NCBI GenBank assembly: GCA_964413525.1
Contig: CAYPTI010000010.1
Span: 1 to 23,405 of the forward strand
Length of the DNA stretch: 23,405 bases
Direction: 5' to 3'
Source: CAYPTI01 sp964413525 [NCBI: uncultured bacterium]
GTDB lineage: Bacteria > T1Sed10-126
Shown here: positions 1 to 8,415 of the stretch, piece after piece
How the letters are laid out: each line of letters begins with the position of its first letter
Position numbering within the stretch: position 1 is the stretch's first letter
Notes under the pieces: generated by a model
What the model saw: the letters and a program-made list of their open reading frames with translations, nothing else
Database searches by the model: none
What the model was told of the DNA's origin: nothing
Position numbers and translations under genes: made by a program

Positions 1-2
1 GA

Positions 3-1292
3 CTGGGCAACATGTGGCGGTTCCCCTACATGGTGGCCGAAAACGGCGGCGCCGCGTTCGTGTTCCTGTTCGTAGTCTTGCTGATATGCATCGGGCTGCC
101 GGTAATGGTGGCCGAGTTCGTTCTCGGTCGAGGGTCCGGCCGGAGTCCCGTGCTCGCTCTGTCCCAGTTCGATCAACCCAACTGGAGCTGGCTCGGGGTC
201 CTGTTCGTGGGGATGGGGTTCTGGCTGCTTTCCTATTACAGCGTGGTGGCCGGATGGACCGTCCGGTACGCGGTCGATGCGTTCACGGGTCGACTGTTCC
301 TGACGGAAGCCGGTAGCTACTTCGCTCAGATCAGTTTCGGTCACGAAGCCCTTCTTTTTCACCTCCTGTTTATGGTGCTAACCATCGGGATTGTGCTCGG
401 AGGGGTGACGAACGGCATCGAACGGAGTGTAAAAATTCTGGTCCCGTTGCTGCTGTTGATGATGCTGTTTCTGGTCGGGTGGTCCCTGGCCCAACCGGGA
501 GCCTACGAAGGTCTCAGCTATTACCTCTGGCCCGAACCGGAGAATTTGTTCGAAACCTACCGGCTGTTCGGATCTCGACTTCCCTTCCTCAACCTCACCA
601 TTCTCGGGTCGGCCGCGGGTCAGACCTTCTTCACGCTCAGCCTGGGCATCGGCTGCATGATCACCTACGCCAGCTACCTCGACTCCGATCGGGATCTGTT
701 CCGGGACGGGGCGCTCATTTCGTTGTCCGATCTGATCGTTGCCCTTCTGGCCGGGTGTATGGTGTTTCCCCTGCTGACCATCTTCGGACTCCTGGGCGCC
801 GTGGAAAACCATGAACTCAGCACCCTGTTTGAATCGATCCACGCGGCCGTTTCGCAGTTCGAAGGCTGGGCCGGTCAGGGACTCGGCGTGTTCTTTTTTA
901 CCACCCTCGCGGTCGCCTCCCTCACCTCGGCTATTTCGTTTCTGGAGGTGGTCGTCAGCAGCCTGATCGACCTGTTTGACGTCGACCGGAAACGGGCAAC
1001 GGTGAGTTCGGGGGTTCTGATCTTCCTGCTGGGGATTCCGGCCGCCTACCGGAGCGACTGGCTGGCCTTCGCTGACGGAGTCGCGGCCAACCTGCTCATC
1101 CTGTTCGGCGGTCTGATGATGTCCGTCTACGTCGGCTGGTTGATGGACCAACCGGAACGTGAACTGGCCCGGGGGCAATCCTGGGACCTCACCGGCCTCT
1201 GGCTGGTCAGCCTTCGTTACTTCGTTATTCCGGTCCTGTTCCTCCTGCTCAGCTGGAACCTGTACGACGTGGTTCTGGAGCTGATGGGATAA
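3..1292 (+). CDS. Sodium-dependent transporter, NSS/SNF family (5' partial)
   Basis: This is an inner-membrane Na+-coupled symporter of the neurotransmitter:sodium symporter (LeuT-fold) family; bacterial members usually import amino acids, and the substrate here is unknown. The frame is open from the window edge and enters at LGNMWRFPYMVAENGG, the unwound TM1 signature that carries Na+ and substrate ligands. The true start therefore lies about 25 codons upstream, outside the window, and the internal ATG at 12 is not the start. The TM6 hallmark GQTFFTLSLG is present, and I count about 11 hydrophobic segments, the architecture of Tyt1/MhsT-type members that lack TM12. A close paralogue follows at 1524. 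The family is certain; the substrate is not predictable by eye. Confidence 0.93.
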   Translation: MGNMWRFPYMVAENGGAAFVFLFVVLLICIGLPVMVAEFVLGRGSGRSPVLALSQFDQPNWSWLGVLFVGMGFWLLSYYSVVAGWTVRYAVDAFTGRLFLTEAGSYFAQISFGHEALLFHLLFMVLTIGIVLGGVTNGIERSVKILVPLLLLMMLFLVGWSLAQPGAYEGLSYYLWPEPENLFETYRLFGSRLPFLNLTILGSAAGQTFFTLSLGIGCMITYASYLDSDRDLFRDGALISLSDLIVALLAGCMVFPLLTIFGLLGAVENHELSTLFESIHAAVSQFEGWAGQGLGVFFFTTLAVASLTSAISFLEVVVSSLIDLFDVDRKRATVSSGVLIFLLGIPAAYRSDWLAFADGVAANLLILFGGLMMSVYVGWLMDQPERELARGQSWDLTGLWLVSLRYFVIPVLFLLLSWNLYDVVLELMG

Positions 1293-1425
1293 CTGCCAAA
1301 AATACGAGTCCCGTGTCTTTTTGTGACAATTGAGCCGGGCCGCGTTCCGGGTCCTCCGGAGACGGTATGAGGGGGTTGACCGACCGACGTTCCTCCGGGA
1401 ATGATCCTTGGTTTGATACCCGGAA

Positions 1426-1449
1426 CCCGGTATTGTCCGGGGCGTTTTT
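1426..1449 (+). terminator. Candidate intrinsic terminator after the first NSS gene
   Basis: CCCGG, a 6-nt loop and CCGGG form a 5-bp GC stem at 1426-1441, followed by gcg and TTTTT. It lies 134 bp past the first transporter and 75 bp before the second. It could end the first transcript or act as an attenuator for the second gene. The stem is short, so confidence is modest. Confidence 0.4.
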
Positions 1450-1462
1450 GAAGCCTTTTTCG

Positions 1463-1487
1463 GTTCCAACCTGTTCTCGTTTGGAAC
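1463..1487 (+). repeat. Inverted repeat in the leader of the second NSS gene
   Basis: GTTCCAA at 1463-1469 and TTGGAAC at 1481-1487 are perfect inverted copies separated by 11 bp, about 37 bp upstream of the start codon. This could be a dyad operator for a substrate-responsive regulator or an RNA hairpin in the leader. No convincing -35/-10 pair was found beside it. Confidence 0.4.
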
Positions 1488-1523
1488 GCATACGATTCAC
1501 GTTCGGAGGAGCGATCGGAGTTC

Positions 1524-2888
1524 ATGAGTTCGTCCGGTCGGGAGAGCTGGAACACCCGGGTGGGGTTCATCTTTGCCGCCATTGGGAGCGCCGTAGGACT
1601 GGGCAACATGTGGCGGTTCCCCTACATGGTGGCCGAAAACGGCGGCGCCGCCTTCGTTTTGCTGTATGTTTGTTTGCTGTTTTTAATCGGCCTCCCGGTT
1701 ATGGTTTCCGAGTTTGTCCTCGGTCGAGGATCCGGAGCCAGCCCCATCCCGGCCCTTTCCCAGCCGGAGCAGCCCTCCTGGAGGTGGCTCGGGGTCCTGT
1801 TCGTTGCCTCCGGCTTTCTCATCCTCTCCTACTACAGCGTCGTGGCCGGCTGGACCATCCAGTACCTGCTTGATTCCCTTACCGGCCATCTGTTTACCGT
1901 TACCCCTGAGGCCTATTTTTCCGAGATCACCTTCGGGCACAGTTCCTTCATGTTCCACCTCCTGTTCATGGTGCTCACCATCGGGGTTGTCCTGGGCGGG
2001 GTTGAACGGGGAATTGAAATCTGCGTGGAGATCCTGGTCCCGGTCCTGGTGGTCATGATGCTGTTCCTGGTCGCCTGGACCTTCCTTCTTCCCGGGGCCT
2101 CCGAAGGGTACGCGTATTACCTCCAGCCCGAGCTCCAGAACCTGGTTCAGGTGTACGGAATCTGGGGAATGGAGGTTCCGTTCCTGGATCTCGCCATGCT
2201 CGGCGCGGCCGCCGGTCAGACGTTCTTTACGCTCAGCCTGGGGATGGGTGCCATGATCACGTACTCAAGTTACCTGAACCGCGAGCGGGACCTGTTCCAG
2301 GAGGGAGCCATTATTTCCCTCTCGGATCTTACGATCGCGCTGCTTGCGGGACTGATGGTGTTCCCCTTCCTGACGGCGTTCGGTCTGCTGGCTCACGCCG
2401 AGGATCACGAGATCAGCACCCTGTTTGAATCGGTCCATGCGGCGTTCAGCCAGATCGGAGGACTGGGAAGTCAGTTCTTCGGTACCGTTTTCTTTGCCAC
2501 CTTGATGGTGGCCGCCCTGACCTCGGCCATCTCACTGCTTGAGGTCGTTACGAGTTCCCTCATGGATCGCTACGACCTCCCACGACTGCAGGCCGCCGCC
2601 GGTTCGGGGTTTCTCATCTTTCTCCTCGGCATCCCGGCCGCCTACCGGAGCGACTGGCTGGCCGTGGCGGACGGGATCGCCGCCAATCTGATGCTGCTGT
2701 TCGGAGGGCTGATGCTCGCGGTGTACGTGGGCTGGATCATGCACGACCCCGAGCGGGAATTGAGCAAGGGGCAGCAGTGGAACGTGAGCGGGCTCTGGCT
2801 GTTCTGTCTCCGGTATCTTGTTGTCCCCGTTCTGTTTCTCCTCTTCGTCCAGAACCTGTACAACGTACTCTGGAACGTGGGCGGTTAA
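1524..2888 (+). CDS. Sodium-dependent transporter, NSS/SNF family
   Basis: This is a complete 454-residue NSS-family Na+ symporter and a tandem paralogue of the preceding gene. The N-terminus WNTRVGFIFAAIGSAVGLGN (residues 9-28) is the canonical TM1 opening and supports the ATG at 1524; GGAG lies close upstream and a stronger GGAGGA lies 13 nt upstream. GQTFFTLSLG marks TM6. About 11 transmembrane segments are visible, ending in the TM11-like stretch LRYLVVPVLFLLF. The probable role is Na+-driven uptake of an amino acid or related amine; the substrate is unknown. The last codon overlaps the convergent methyltransferase gene: the two stop codons share the sequence TTAA. A 55-nt block of TM1 is identical at the DNA level to the first paralogue although the flanks have diverged. 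Confidence 0.95.
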   Translation: MSSSGRESWNTRVGFIFAAIGSAVGLGNMWRFPYMVAENGGAAFVLLYVCLLFLIGLPVMVSEFVLGRGSGASPIPALSQPEQPSWRWLGVLFVASGFLILSYYSVVAGWTIQYLLDSLTGHLFTVTPEAYFSEITFGHSSFMFHLLFMVLTIGVVLGGVERGIEICVEILVPVLVVMMLFLVAWTFLLPGASEGYAYYLQPELQNLVQVYGIWGMEVPFLDLAMLGAAAGQTFFTLSLGMGAMITYSSYLNRERDLFQEGAIISLSDLTIALLAGLMVFPFLTAFGLLAHAEDHEISTLFESVHAAFSQIGGLGSQFFGTVFFATLMVAALTSAISLLEVVTSSLMDRYDLPRLQAAAGSGFLIFLLGIPAAYRSDWLAVADGIAANLMLLFGGLMLAVYVGWIMHDPERELSKGQQWNVSGLWLFCLRYLVVPVLFLLFVQNLYNVLWNVGG

Positions 2889-3604
2889 TTCACTTCCTGG
2901 GTGCCCACCCCGGATTTGCCGGTTCGTTCGCCAACCAGGAGCCGGGTGATTCCCCCGGTCAAGGCCCGATTGGCCCGCAGGGTGAATCCGGCCTGTTCCA
3001 TTTCTTTTCCGAGCTGTTCGGGGGAACAAAATCCCTCCACGCTTTCCTGCAGGTAATCGTAGGCGTCCGAACCGGTCACCAGGCTCCCGACCCGGGGCAA
3101 CACCGTACGAAGATACCATCGGTAGAGGGCTAAAAACGCTCCGCTCCGGGGTGGAAAAAACTCCAGGATCGCCAGCCTTCCCCCCGGAGCCAGGACCCTG
3201 AACGCCTCCGAGAACGCCTGGCTCCGTGGCTCAATGTTCCGAATCCCAAACGCACAGGTCACGGTGTCGAACCGGCCCGAACGGAAGGGCAGAGTCCGGC
3301 CGTCCCCCTGCACGACCCTAGCTCCCGGATCCTTGGATTCGACATCGGTCAGCATGTTTTCCGCAAAATCAAGCCCGATCCGGAGGGAGTGCGGTCGAAA
3401 CTGGGAGGCCGTCCGCAGCACGTCACCGGTCCCGGTAGCCAGGTCCAGGATCCGGTTCCCCCTGATCGCTTCCCCCAGCTGGCGACGCCAGAGTTGATCG
3501 ACAAACCCCGACAGGACGCGGTTCAACAGATCGTACCGGCCGGCGATCCGGTTGAACATCGACCGAATGGTTCGAGCCCGGTCGTCGGATGATCCGTCGG
3601 ACAT
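2885..3604 (-). CDS. ubiE: UbiE/MenG-type quinone C-methyltransferase
   Basis: This is a 239-residue class I SAM-dependent methyltransferase of the UbiE/MenG/COQ5 family, which methylates the demethylmenaquinone (or ubiquinone precursor) ring at the membrane in respiratory quinone synthesis. Visible signatures are MFNRIAGRYDLLN (16-28), the SAM-binding loop ILDLATGTGDV (52-62), the acidic residue in LRIGLDFAENM (74-84), FGIRNI (119-124) and LAPGGRLAILEF, all typical of the family and its usual length. The ATG is preceded by AGGAGG with 8-nt spacing. No other quinone genes are in the window, so menaquinone versus ubiquinone cannot be decided. It is the last gene of the long minus-strand run, and its stop overlaps the convergent transporter stop. 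Confidence 0.88.
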   Translation of the reverse strand: MSDGSSDDRARTIRSMFNRIAGRYDLLNRVLSGFVDQLWRRQLGEAIRGNRILDLATGTGDVLRTASQFRPHSLRIGLDFAENMLTDVESKDPGARVVQGDGRTLPFRSGRFDTVTCAFGIRNIEPRSQAFSEAFRVLAPGGRLAILEFFPPRSGAFLALYRWYLRTVLPRVGSLVTGSDAYDYLQESVEGFCSPEQLGKEMEQAGFTLRANRALTGGITRLLVGERTGKSGVGTQEVN

Positions 3605-3724
3605 ACCCTTGGCCTCCTGGATCCGGTTGGATTTGAACCGTTCGTCTCCTGCGCGAATTGGCTCCCGGATACAATGAAAATCGCCGTCTATTCACGTTCC
3701 TTGTGATGACTAATGACCCACGGT

Positions 3725-3760
3725 TGATTCCGGGTCGACGAAATCACACCCGGTGAATCA
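3725..3760 (-). terminator. Hairpin directly after comF, possible operon-end terminator
   Basis: TGATTCCGGGT (3725-3735) pairs with ACCCGGTGAATCA (3748-3760), giving an 11-bp stem with a 2-nt bulge and a 12-nt loop, starting right at the comF stop. No U-tract follows on the minus strand. It may be a transcript-end stabiliser or weak terminator, or an operator for the downstream ubiE gene. Confidence 0.4.
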
Positions 3761-4504
3761 TCAGGTGCTGTCGGGCCGGGATCCCGATCGGTCGTCATGC
3801 GGAATCGCCCTCAAGAGGGTGATGCCGAGCACGGAACAATTCCGTTCCGCCTGCAGGGTCCGGGCGCATTCGCGCAGGGTGGAGCCGGTGGTATAGACAT
3901 CATCCACGACCGCGACACTGGCACCGGAATCCAGATCAAGCTCGTCCGGGACGTCGAAGGCCCCCTTGAGGTTCAACGTCCGTTCCTCTCGCGACAGGGT
4001 TGATTGCGGTTCCGTCGATCGGACCTTCCGGAGTCCCTCAAGCACCGGCCAGGCCTCCGTTTCCAGCCGTCTCGCCAGATCCAGCGCCTGATTGAACCCC
4101 CGTTCCCGGCGTCGGTCGGGGTGGAGCGGGACCGGGATCAGCCCGGAGATCCCGTAGTCCTCCAGGGTCGGGCCAATCAATCGTCGGAGCCGATCCCCCA
4201 GCCACGAACTCCAGCGTCGACGTCGCTGAAATTTCCAGTCAAGAACGATCGTTCGGGCAGCCTCCGTGAGCAGGAACCCGCATCGTACCCTGGTCAGGAT
4301 CAGTTCACGGGTCCGGCAATCACCGCAGACCAGGGAAAACGCCGTCGGTTCACGGGTCCCCGGCGACGGTTTCATGGGTCGCTGGCACTGATAGCACCGC
4401 GGTTCGGGTATTCGCGACAGCGGCTCGGAATGGCGGGAACAGAGGGGCACGGAGGCGGAGCGCTGGACCCATCCTTCGCATAGCAGGCAGAATTCCGGCA
4501 GCAT
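3761..4504 (-). CDS. comF: ComF family phosphoribosyltransferase-fold protein
   Basis: This is a ComF/GntX-type protein of 247 residues from the ATG at 4504. The N-terminal part carries Cys pairs C6/C9, C22, C37/C40 and C60/C63, consistent with a zinc-binding module. The C-terminal part is a type I phosphoribosyltransferase fold with VPLHPDRRRERGFNQA (125-140), the family signature, and the PRPP-binding loop VVDDVYTTGST (199-209). ComF proteins are linked to DNA uptake for natural transformation; their enzymatic role is unsettled. The ATG has no visible Shine-Dalgarno, and the frame stays open for 18 codons upstream to a CTG at 4558, encoding a stretch that resembles known ComF N-termini, so the start is uncertain. 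It lies 133 bp downstream of ruvB. Confidence 0.88.
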   Translation of the reverse strand: MLPEFCLLCEGWVQRSASVPLCSRHSEPLSRIPEPRCYQCQRPMKPSPGTREPTAFSLVCGDCRTRELILTRVRCGFLLTEAARTIVLDWKFQRRRRWSSWLGDRLRRLIGPTLEDYGISGLIPVPLHPDRRRERGFNQALDLARRLETEAWPVLEGLRKVRSTEPQSTLSREERTLNLKGAFDVPDELDLDSGASVAVVDDVYTTGSTLRECARTLQAERNCSVLGITLLRAIPHDDRSGSRPDST

Positions 4505-4637
4505 GAGGTTGCTGAATCCGTGAACCAGCCGGCGTACAAACGAGCGCTTCCGGTCCAGTTAAACCACCGCCCGCGGGCCCTTCCCGCCAGATGGATTGGT
4601 CCTTACCCGTCCTCAACCTCGCTCGATGGGTTCGGTT

Positions 4638-5720
4638 TCATTCCTCCTCCTGGAACAGATCGGGTTCGTTCGATCCGCCGTCCGGCTCCATGCCGAGATG
4701 TTCGTGAGCGCTGGACGTAACCGTCCTTCCGCGCTGGGTTTTTTTCAGGAACCCCGCTTTGATCAGGAACGGCTCGTGGAGTTCCTCGATGGTCCCCTTC
4801 TCCTCGCTCACGGCGGTCGCCAGGGTGTCGATCCCGACCGGCCCCCCGTCAAACCGGTTGATAATGGCGGTGAGAATTCGGCGGTCCATGCGGGATAATC
4901 CCGCCTGATCGACTTCCAGCCGTTCCAGGGCATGTCGCGCCAGCGCTTCCGTGATCGTCCCGTCTCCTTCGACTTCGGCAAAGTCCCGGACCCGGCTCAA
5001 CAACCGGTTGGCAATTCGAGGGGTGCCCCGGGACCGGCGAGCGATCTCCCGGACCCCGGGGGGTTCCGTGGGGACGTCAAGAATTTCGGCCGACCGCTGG
5101 ACGATGGTTTCCATCTCGTCGGTGTCGTAGTACTCCAGCCGTTCAACCACGCCGAACCGGGACCGCAGGGGTCGGGTCAGAAGCCCGGCACGGGTCGTAG
5201 CGCCGACCAGCGTAAACGGAGGCAGGTCGATGCTCATGCTCCGGGCGGAACTCCCCTCGCCCACCGTGAGATCGATCCGCCGGTCCTCCAGGGCCGGATA
5301 CAGGAATTCCTCCACTACCGGGGGCAGCCGGTGAATCTCATCCAGAAACAACACCGAATCCGGGGGCAGCTTGGTGAGGATGGCCGCCAGGTCCCCGGGC
5401 CGCTCCAGCATCGGACCGGAACTGGCCTTCAGTTTCACGTCCATCTCCCGGGCAAGAATGGACGCGAGGGTAGTTTTGCCCAGCCCGGGCGGTCCGTGCA
5501 ACAGGACGTGATCGAGGGATTCCCCCCGTTGCCGGGCGGCCGTCAGGAAAACTTCCAGGTTTTCAACGAGTTGCTGTTGACCGATGAATTCTTCCAGCCG
5601 CTTGGGGCGCAGCTCGTTGGTCGACTCGGGGGGATCGTCCTCCATCGGTTCCGGGGACAGGGACGATTCAACCCCGGATTCCTCGATAAACGAATCAGGC
5701 GAAGGATCCGATTCCTTCAT
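4638..5720 (-). CDS. ruvB: Holliday junction branch migration DNA helicase RuvB
   Basis: This is a 360-residue RuvB, the hexameric AAA+ motor that drives Holliday-junction branch migration with RuvA. Visible parts are an unusually long acidic N-terminal extension (residues 1-35), then [14 protein letters not shown], Walker A GPPGLGKT (76-83), Walker B LFLDEIH (124-130), sensor 1 LVGATTRAG (171-179), the arginine finger in RSRFG (186-190), and the C-terminal winged helix ending in HEHLG followed by an acidic tail. The start at 5720 is chosen because GGAGG lies 6 nt upstream and the ATG overlaps the TGA of the preceding tldE-like gene by 4 nt; the frame is open further upstream but that peptide is not RuvB-like. 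In most bacteria ruvB follows ruvA directly; here two Tld genes intervene. Confidence 0.97.
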   Translation of the reverse strand: MKESDPSPDSFIEESGVESSLSPEPMEDDPPESTNELRPKRLEEFIGQQQLVENLEVFLTAARQRGESLDHVLLHGPPGLGKTTLASILAREMDVKLKASSGPMLERPGDLAAILTKLPPDSVLFLDEIHRLPPVVEEFLYPALEDRRIDLTVGEGSSARSMSIDLPPFTLVGATTRAGLLTRPLRSRFGVVERLEYYDTDEMETIVQRSAEILDVPTEPPGVREIARRSRGTPRIANRLLSRVRDFAEVEGDGTITEALARHALERLEVDQAGLSRMDRRILTAIINRFDGGPVGIDTLATAVSEEKGTIEELHEPFLIKAGFLKKTQRGRTVTSSAHEHLGMEPDGGSNEPDLFQEEE

Positions 5721-7039
5721 CCGGAGCCTCCGAGGTGGACCGTCTCCACCAGCAACGGCGGGGAGGCGGTCGATCGACCGCGGGGCGGTTCCGATCCGAC
5801 CGCCCCGACGGACCCGAGCAGGTCTTCCAGGCTTCCGCTGATCGTTCCCTCGGTGAAGGGTTGATCCCCTTCCCCGTTCGACTGAACGATTCCCGAGCAC
5901 CCGACGGAAAACCGTCCGTTGACCGCGTCCATTCCGGAACCGGACTGAATCCCGGTGATCACCGGTCCGGTACCGAGCTCTTCCGTCAGTTGATCGAACG
6001 TCCGGTTGCCCGGCTTGATGCGAAAATTCGTGGTCCCCACCCCCGGGGTGGACCGGAACCCGCGGGAGGTCCGGTGATTGTTCTCACACTCCAGCCGGTT
6101 GGCAACGTACTTGTTGGTTAAAAATTCCCGGTAGACCCCATCCTCCAGCACGGTTACGGGCTCCATGGGTTCCCCGTAGGCATCGTACTCCCCAGAGCCC
6201 GTCAGGTCCGGAAGGGTTGGGTCATCGACGATGGTTACCTGATCGCTCGCCAGCCGGTCACCCCGGCGGTCCGCCCCCCAGGCCGACCGGTCCTTCCGGA
6301 TGGTTTCTCCGTTCACCATGCTGGAGGCAAGCCCGAGCAGGGACGAAGCGGCCCGGTCGTCCAGGATCGCCGGCCCGTGGTACTCCTCCGGCGGGGTGGC
6401 GCCGAGCAACGTTTGACCCCGGTTCCGAGCGGATTCAAGAACGGAATCGACGTCCAGACGATCGAAGTGAGTAAAGGTCTGGCCGTCGTACCCGGATTCG
6501 ACGTCTCCGTCCCGCTCGCAGACGGCCCAGACCCCGAAACTGTAGGAACTGCTGCGGGACCGGTAGACGGGCCTTCCGTCGACGAAGAGGTGCACCTCCG
6601 ACCAGGATTCCCCGTACTGAGCCTGGAGGGTCTGGACGTCGTCTTCCTCCAGCGCCGGTCCCAACCGGTCCGACAGTCGATTGATTCGTGATTCCGGATC
6701 GGACCTCAGGGTCCCGTCAAACCGATCGACGGCCGGTTCCCGACATCGCGGGGGAATGCCCGGAAACGTCCGCTGGCGGTCCTGCGCCTTCATGCTCCGT
6801 ACCTGCCGGGCCCGATCGATTAAATCCGGAGCGCTGAGCCGGCTCCGGTTGGCGTGAGCAAACCCAATCCGGTCGTCCCCCAACACCCGCAGGCCGGCCC
6901 CGGAATCCTGCTTGACGTTGATCGATTTCACTTCGTCCCCGTCCCACTCCACGTTGCGGCTGAAGGTCCGTTTGACGAAGACCTCCGACCGTTCCGGACA
7001 GGTCCGGGCGATGTTTTTTGCCAGGCTGTCGGGGTTCAC
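5717..7039 (-). CDS. tldE: TldE/PmbA-type subunit of the TldD/E protease
   Basis: This is a 440-residue TldD/PmbA-superfamily protein. It lacks the HExxxH metal site present in its upstream neighbour, so it matches the catalytically inactive TldE/PmbA partner. In E. coli TldD/E is a heterodimeric cytosolic metalloprotease that cleaves unfolded peptides such as microcin B17 and the CcdA antitoxin. The C-terminal block from [12 protein letters not shown] through [20 protein letters not shown] to [12 protein letters not shown] is the PmbA-like core. The start is a GTG at 7039 that overlaps the tldD TGA (GTGA), with a G-rich tract 6 nt upstream. It overlaps ruvB by 4 nt at the other end. The peptide substrate is unknown. 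Confidence 0.88.
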   Translation of the reverse strand: MNPDSLAKNIARTCPERSEVFVKRTFSRNVEWDGDEVKSINVKQDSGAGLRVLGDDRIGFAHANRSRLSAPDLIDRARQVRSMKAQDRQRTFPGIPPRCREPAVDRFDGTLRSDPESRINRLSDRLGPALEEDDVQTLQAQYGESWSEVHLFVDGRPVYRSRSSSYSFGVWAVCERDGDVESGYDGQTFTHFDRLDVDSVLESARNRGQTLLGATPPEEYHGPAILDDRAASSLLGLASSMVNGETIRKDRSAWGADRRGDRLASDQVTIVDDPTLPDLTGSGEYDAYGEPMEPVTVLEDGVYREFLTNKYVANRLECENNHRTSRGFRSTPGVGTTNFRIKPGNRTFDQLTEELGTGPVITGIQSGSGMDAVNGRFSVGCSGIVQSNGEGDQPFTEGTISGSLEDLLGSVGAVGSEPPRGRSTASPPLLVETVHLGGSG

Positions 7040-8415
7040 GATTCGTCCCCCCCGATGGTTAATTCACGGACCCTCAGGGTGGGCTGACCCACGCAGACCG
7101 GGACCCATTGTCCCTTCCCGCACATGCCGGGTTGGAGATCGAGATCGTTGCCCACGGCGTCCACCCGGTTGAGGACCGCCGGACCGTTGCCGACCAGGGC
7201 GGCGTCGCGGATGGGTTCGGCCACTTCCCCGTTCCGGATTCGGTACCCCTCCGAAATCGAAAAGATGAAATCACCCGAGGCCGGATCCACCTGTCCCCCG
7301 CCGATCCGGGCGGCGTACACACCGTCCTCGGTGTCCTCGATGATCCGCTCGGGATCGGCGTCGCCGTTTTCAATGAACGTATTCGTCATCCGGGGAAGCA
7401 CCGGGTGATGGAAGGACTGGCGGCGGCCGTTTCCGGAGGGATCTCGTCCCAGAAGACCGGCGTATTTTCGGTCGCTCATCATCGACTCCATCACCCCGTC
7501 GCGGATCAGGACATTCCGTCCGGACGGCGTCCCTTCATCGTCAAAACAGAACCCTCCGTACCGGTTGGACAGCGACCCGTCGTCCACGAACGTGATGGCT
7601 TCCGACGCCACCTGTTCTCCCATCCGACCGGCGTACTGCGAAACGTCCTCGTAGATGTGATCCGCTTCGAATCCGTGCCCGCAGGCTTCGTGAAAGATCG
7701 TCCCGCCGAACCCGGAGGCGATCACCACCGTGGTCGGCCCCGCCTGCACCGGTTCGGCTTCCAGGGCGGTGACGGCCTGACTGGCCGCTTCGCGGGCGAC
7801 CTCCGCCGGATCCACCTCATCGAAGAATTCCTCCCCCTGGTAAGCCGCCGCCCGGGAATGGCCGCTCTCCCGGCGACCGTCTTCCTTCCCCACGGCCTGG
7901 ACCACGAAGTTGACGTACTGCTGCTGTTCTCTCCGGACCCAGCCCTCGGCGTCCAGCACGGCAAACTCACGACATTTTTCCGAATAGACGACTCGTACCT
8001 GCCGGATCCGGTCATCCTGCGAACGGGCGGCTTCGTTGGCCTCCCGCACCCGATCGAGTTTCCGTCGGTGAGGCTTGGCCGAGAGGTTCCTCCCCACGGG
8101 CATGGAACGGGTCCGGGGAGAGGACCAGTCGAGCGAGTCCCGGCCCTCGGACCCCAGCATGCCGGCAAGCTCGGGAGCTTCCCCTTTGAACTCCTCCCGG
8201 TCGCCAAAACTGAAGAAATCGGTCTGGGTGCCGCGGTGGGCCGAAATTCCGACTCCGGCCCGGCAGCCCGTGTCGAGTTCCTCCACCTGGTTGTCCTCAT
8301 AGACCAGTTTGAACCGGTCGCTGTTCTCAATGAACGCGTTTAACCCGTCCAGTTTCGGGGACCACAGGTCGGGCAAAATTCGTCGGGTTGTCTCCATCCA
8401 GGGTTTCAGGCTCAT
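7036..8415 (-). CDS. tldD: TldD-type metalloprotease, catalytic subunit
   Basis: This is a 459-residue TldD-family zinc metalloprotease. The active site HEACGH (242-247) fits HExxxH, and Cys432 in GMCGK matches the third metal ligand found near the C-terminus of TldD, followed by the conserved GQPTLRVRELTIGG end. It would pair with the TldE-like product encoded immediately downstream to cleave peptides held in a closed chamber. The ATG at 8415 overlaps the ruvA TGA by 4 nt and has GGAG 8 nt upstream; its own stop overlaps the GTG of tldE. No toxin-antitoxin or peptide-antibiotic precursor gene is visible in the window to suggest a substrate. Confidence 0.93.
   Translation of the reverse strand: MSLKPWMETTRRILPDLWSPKLDGLNAFIENSDRFKLVYEDNQVEELDTGCRAGVGISAHRGTQTDFFSFGDREEFKGEAPELAGMLGSEGRDSLDWSSPRTRSMPVGRNLSAKPHRRKLDRVREANEAARSQDDRIRQVRVVYSEKCREFAVLDAEGWVRREQQQYVNFVVQAVGKEDGRRESGHSRAAAYQGEEFFDEVDPAEVAREAASQAVTALEAEPVQAGPTTVVIASGFGGTIFHEACGHGFEADHIYEDVSQYAGRMGEQVASEAITFVDDGSLSNRYGGFCFDDEGTPSGRNVLIRDGVMESMMSDRKYAGLLGRDPSGNGRRQSFHHPVLPRMTNTFIENGDADPERIIEDTEDGVYAARIGGGQVDPASGDFIFSISEGYRIRNGEVAEPIRDAALVGNGPAVLNRVDAVGNDLDLQPGMCGKGQWVPVCVGQPTLRVRELTIGGDES

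Noticed and set aside
1376-1405. TTGACC-18-AATGAT as a promoter for the second NSS gene.
   Set aside because: The -10 is poor and the candidate terminator at 1426-1449 would lie downstream of it; not strong enough to list.
5721-5900. Upstream extension of the ruvB reading frame by 60 codons.
   Set aside because: The extension lies within tldE, is not RuvB-like, and the ATG at 5720 has a good ribosome site and a coupled overlap.
7108-8343. Long open frame (over 400 codons) on the plus strand opposite tldD.
   Set aside because: The minus strand encodes an intact TldD with its active site; the plus frame has no recognisable motif and reflects GC-rich codon positions. The same applies to long antisense frames opposite ssnA, ygeY, ygeW and the first NSS gene.
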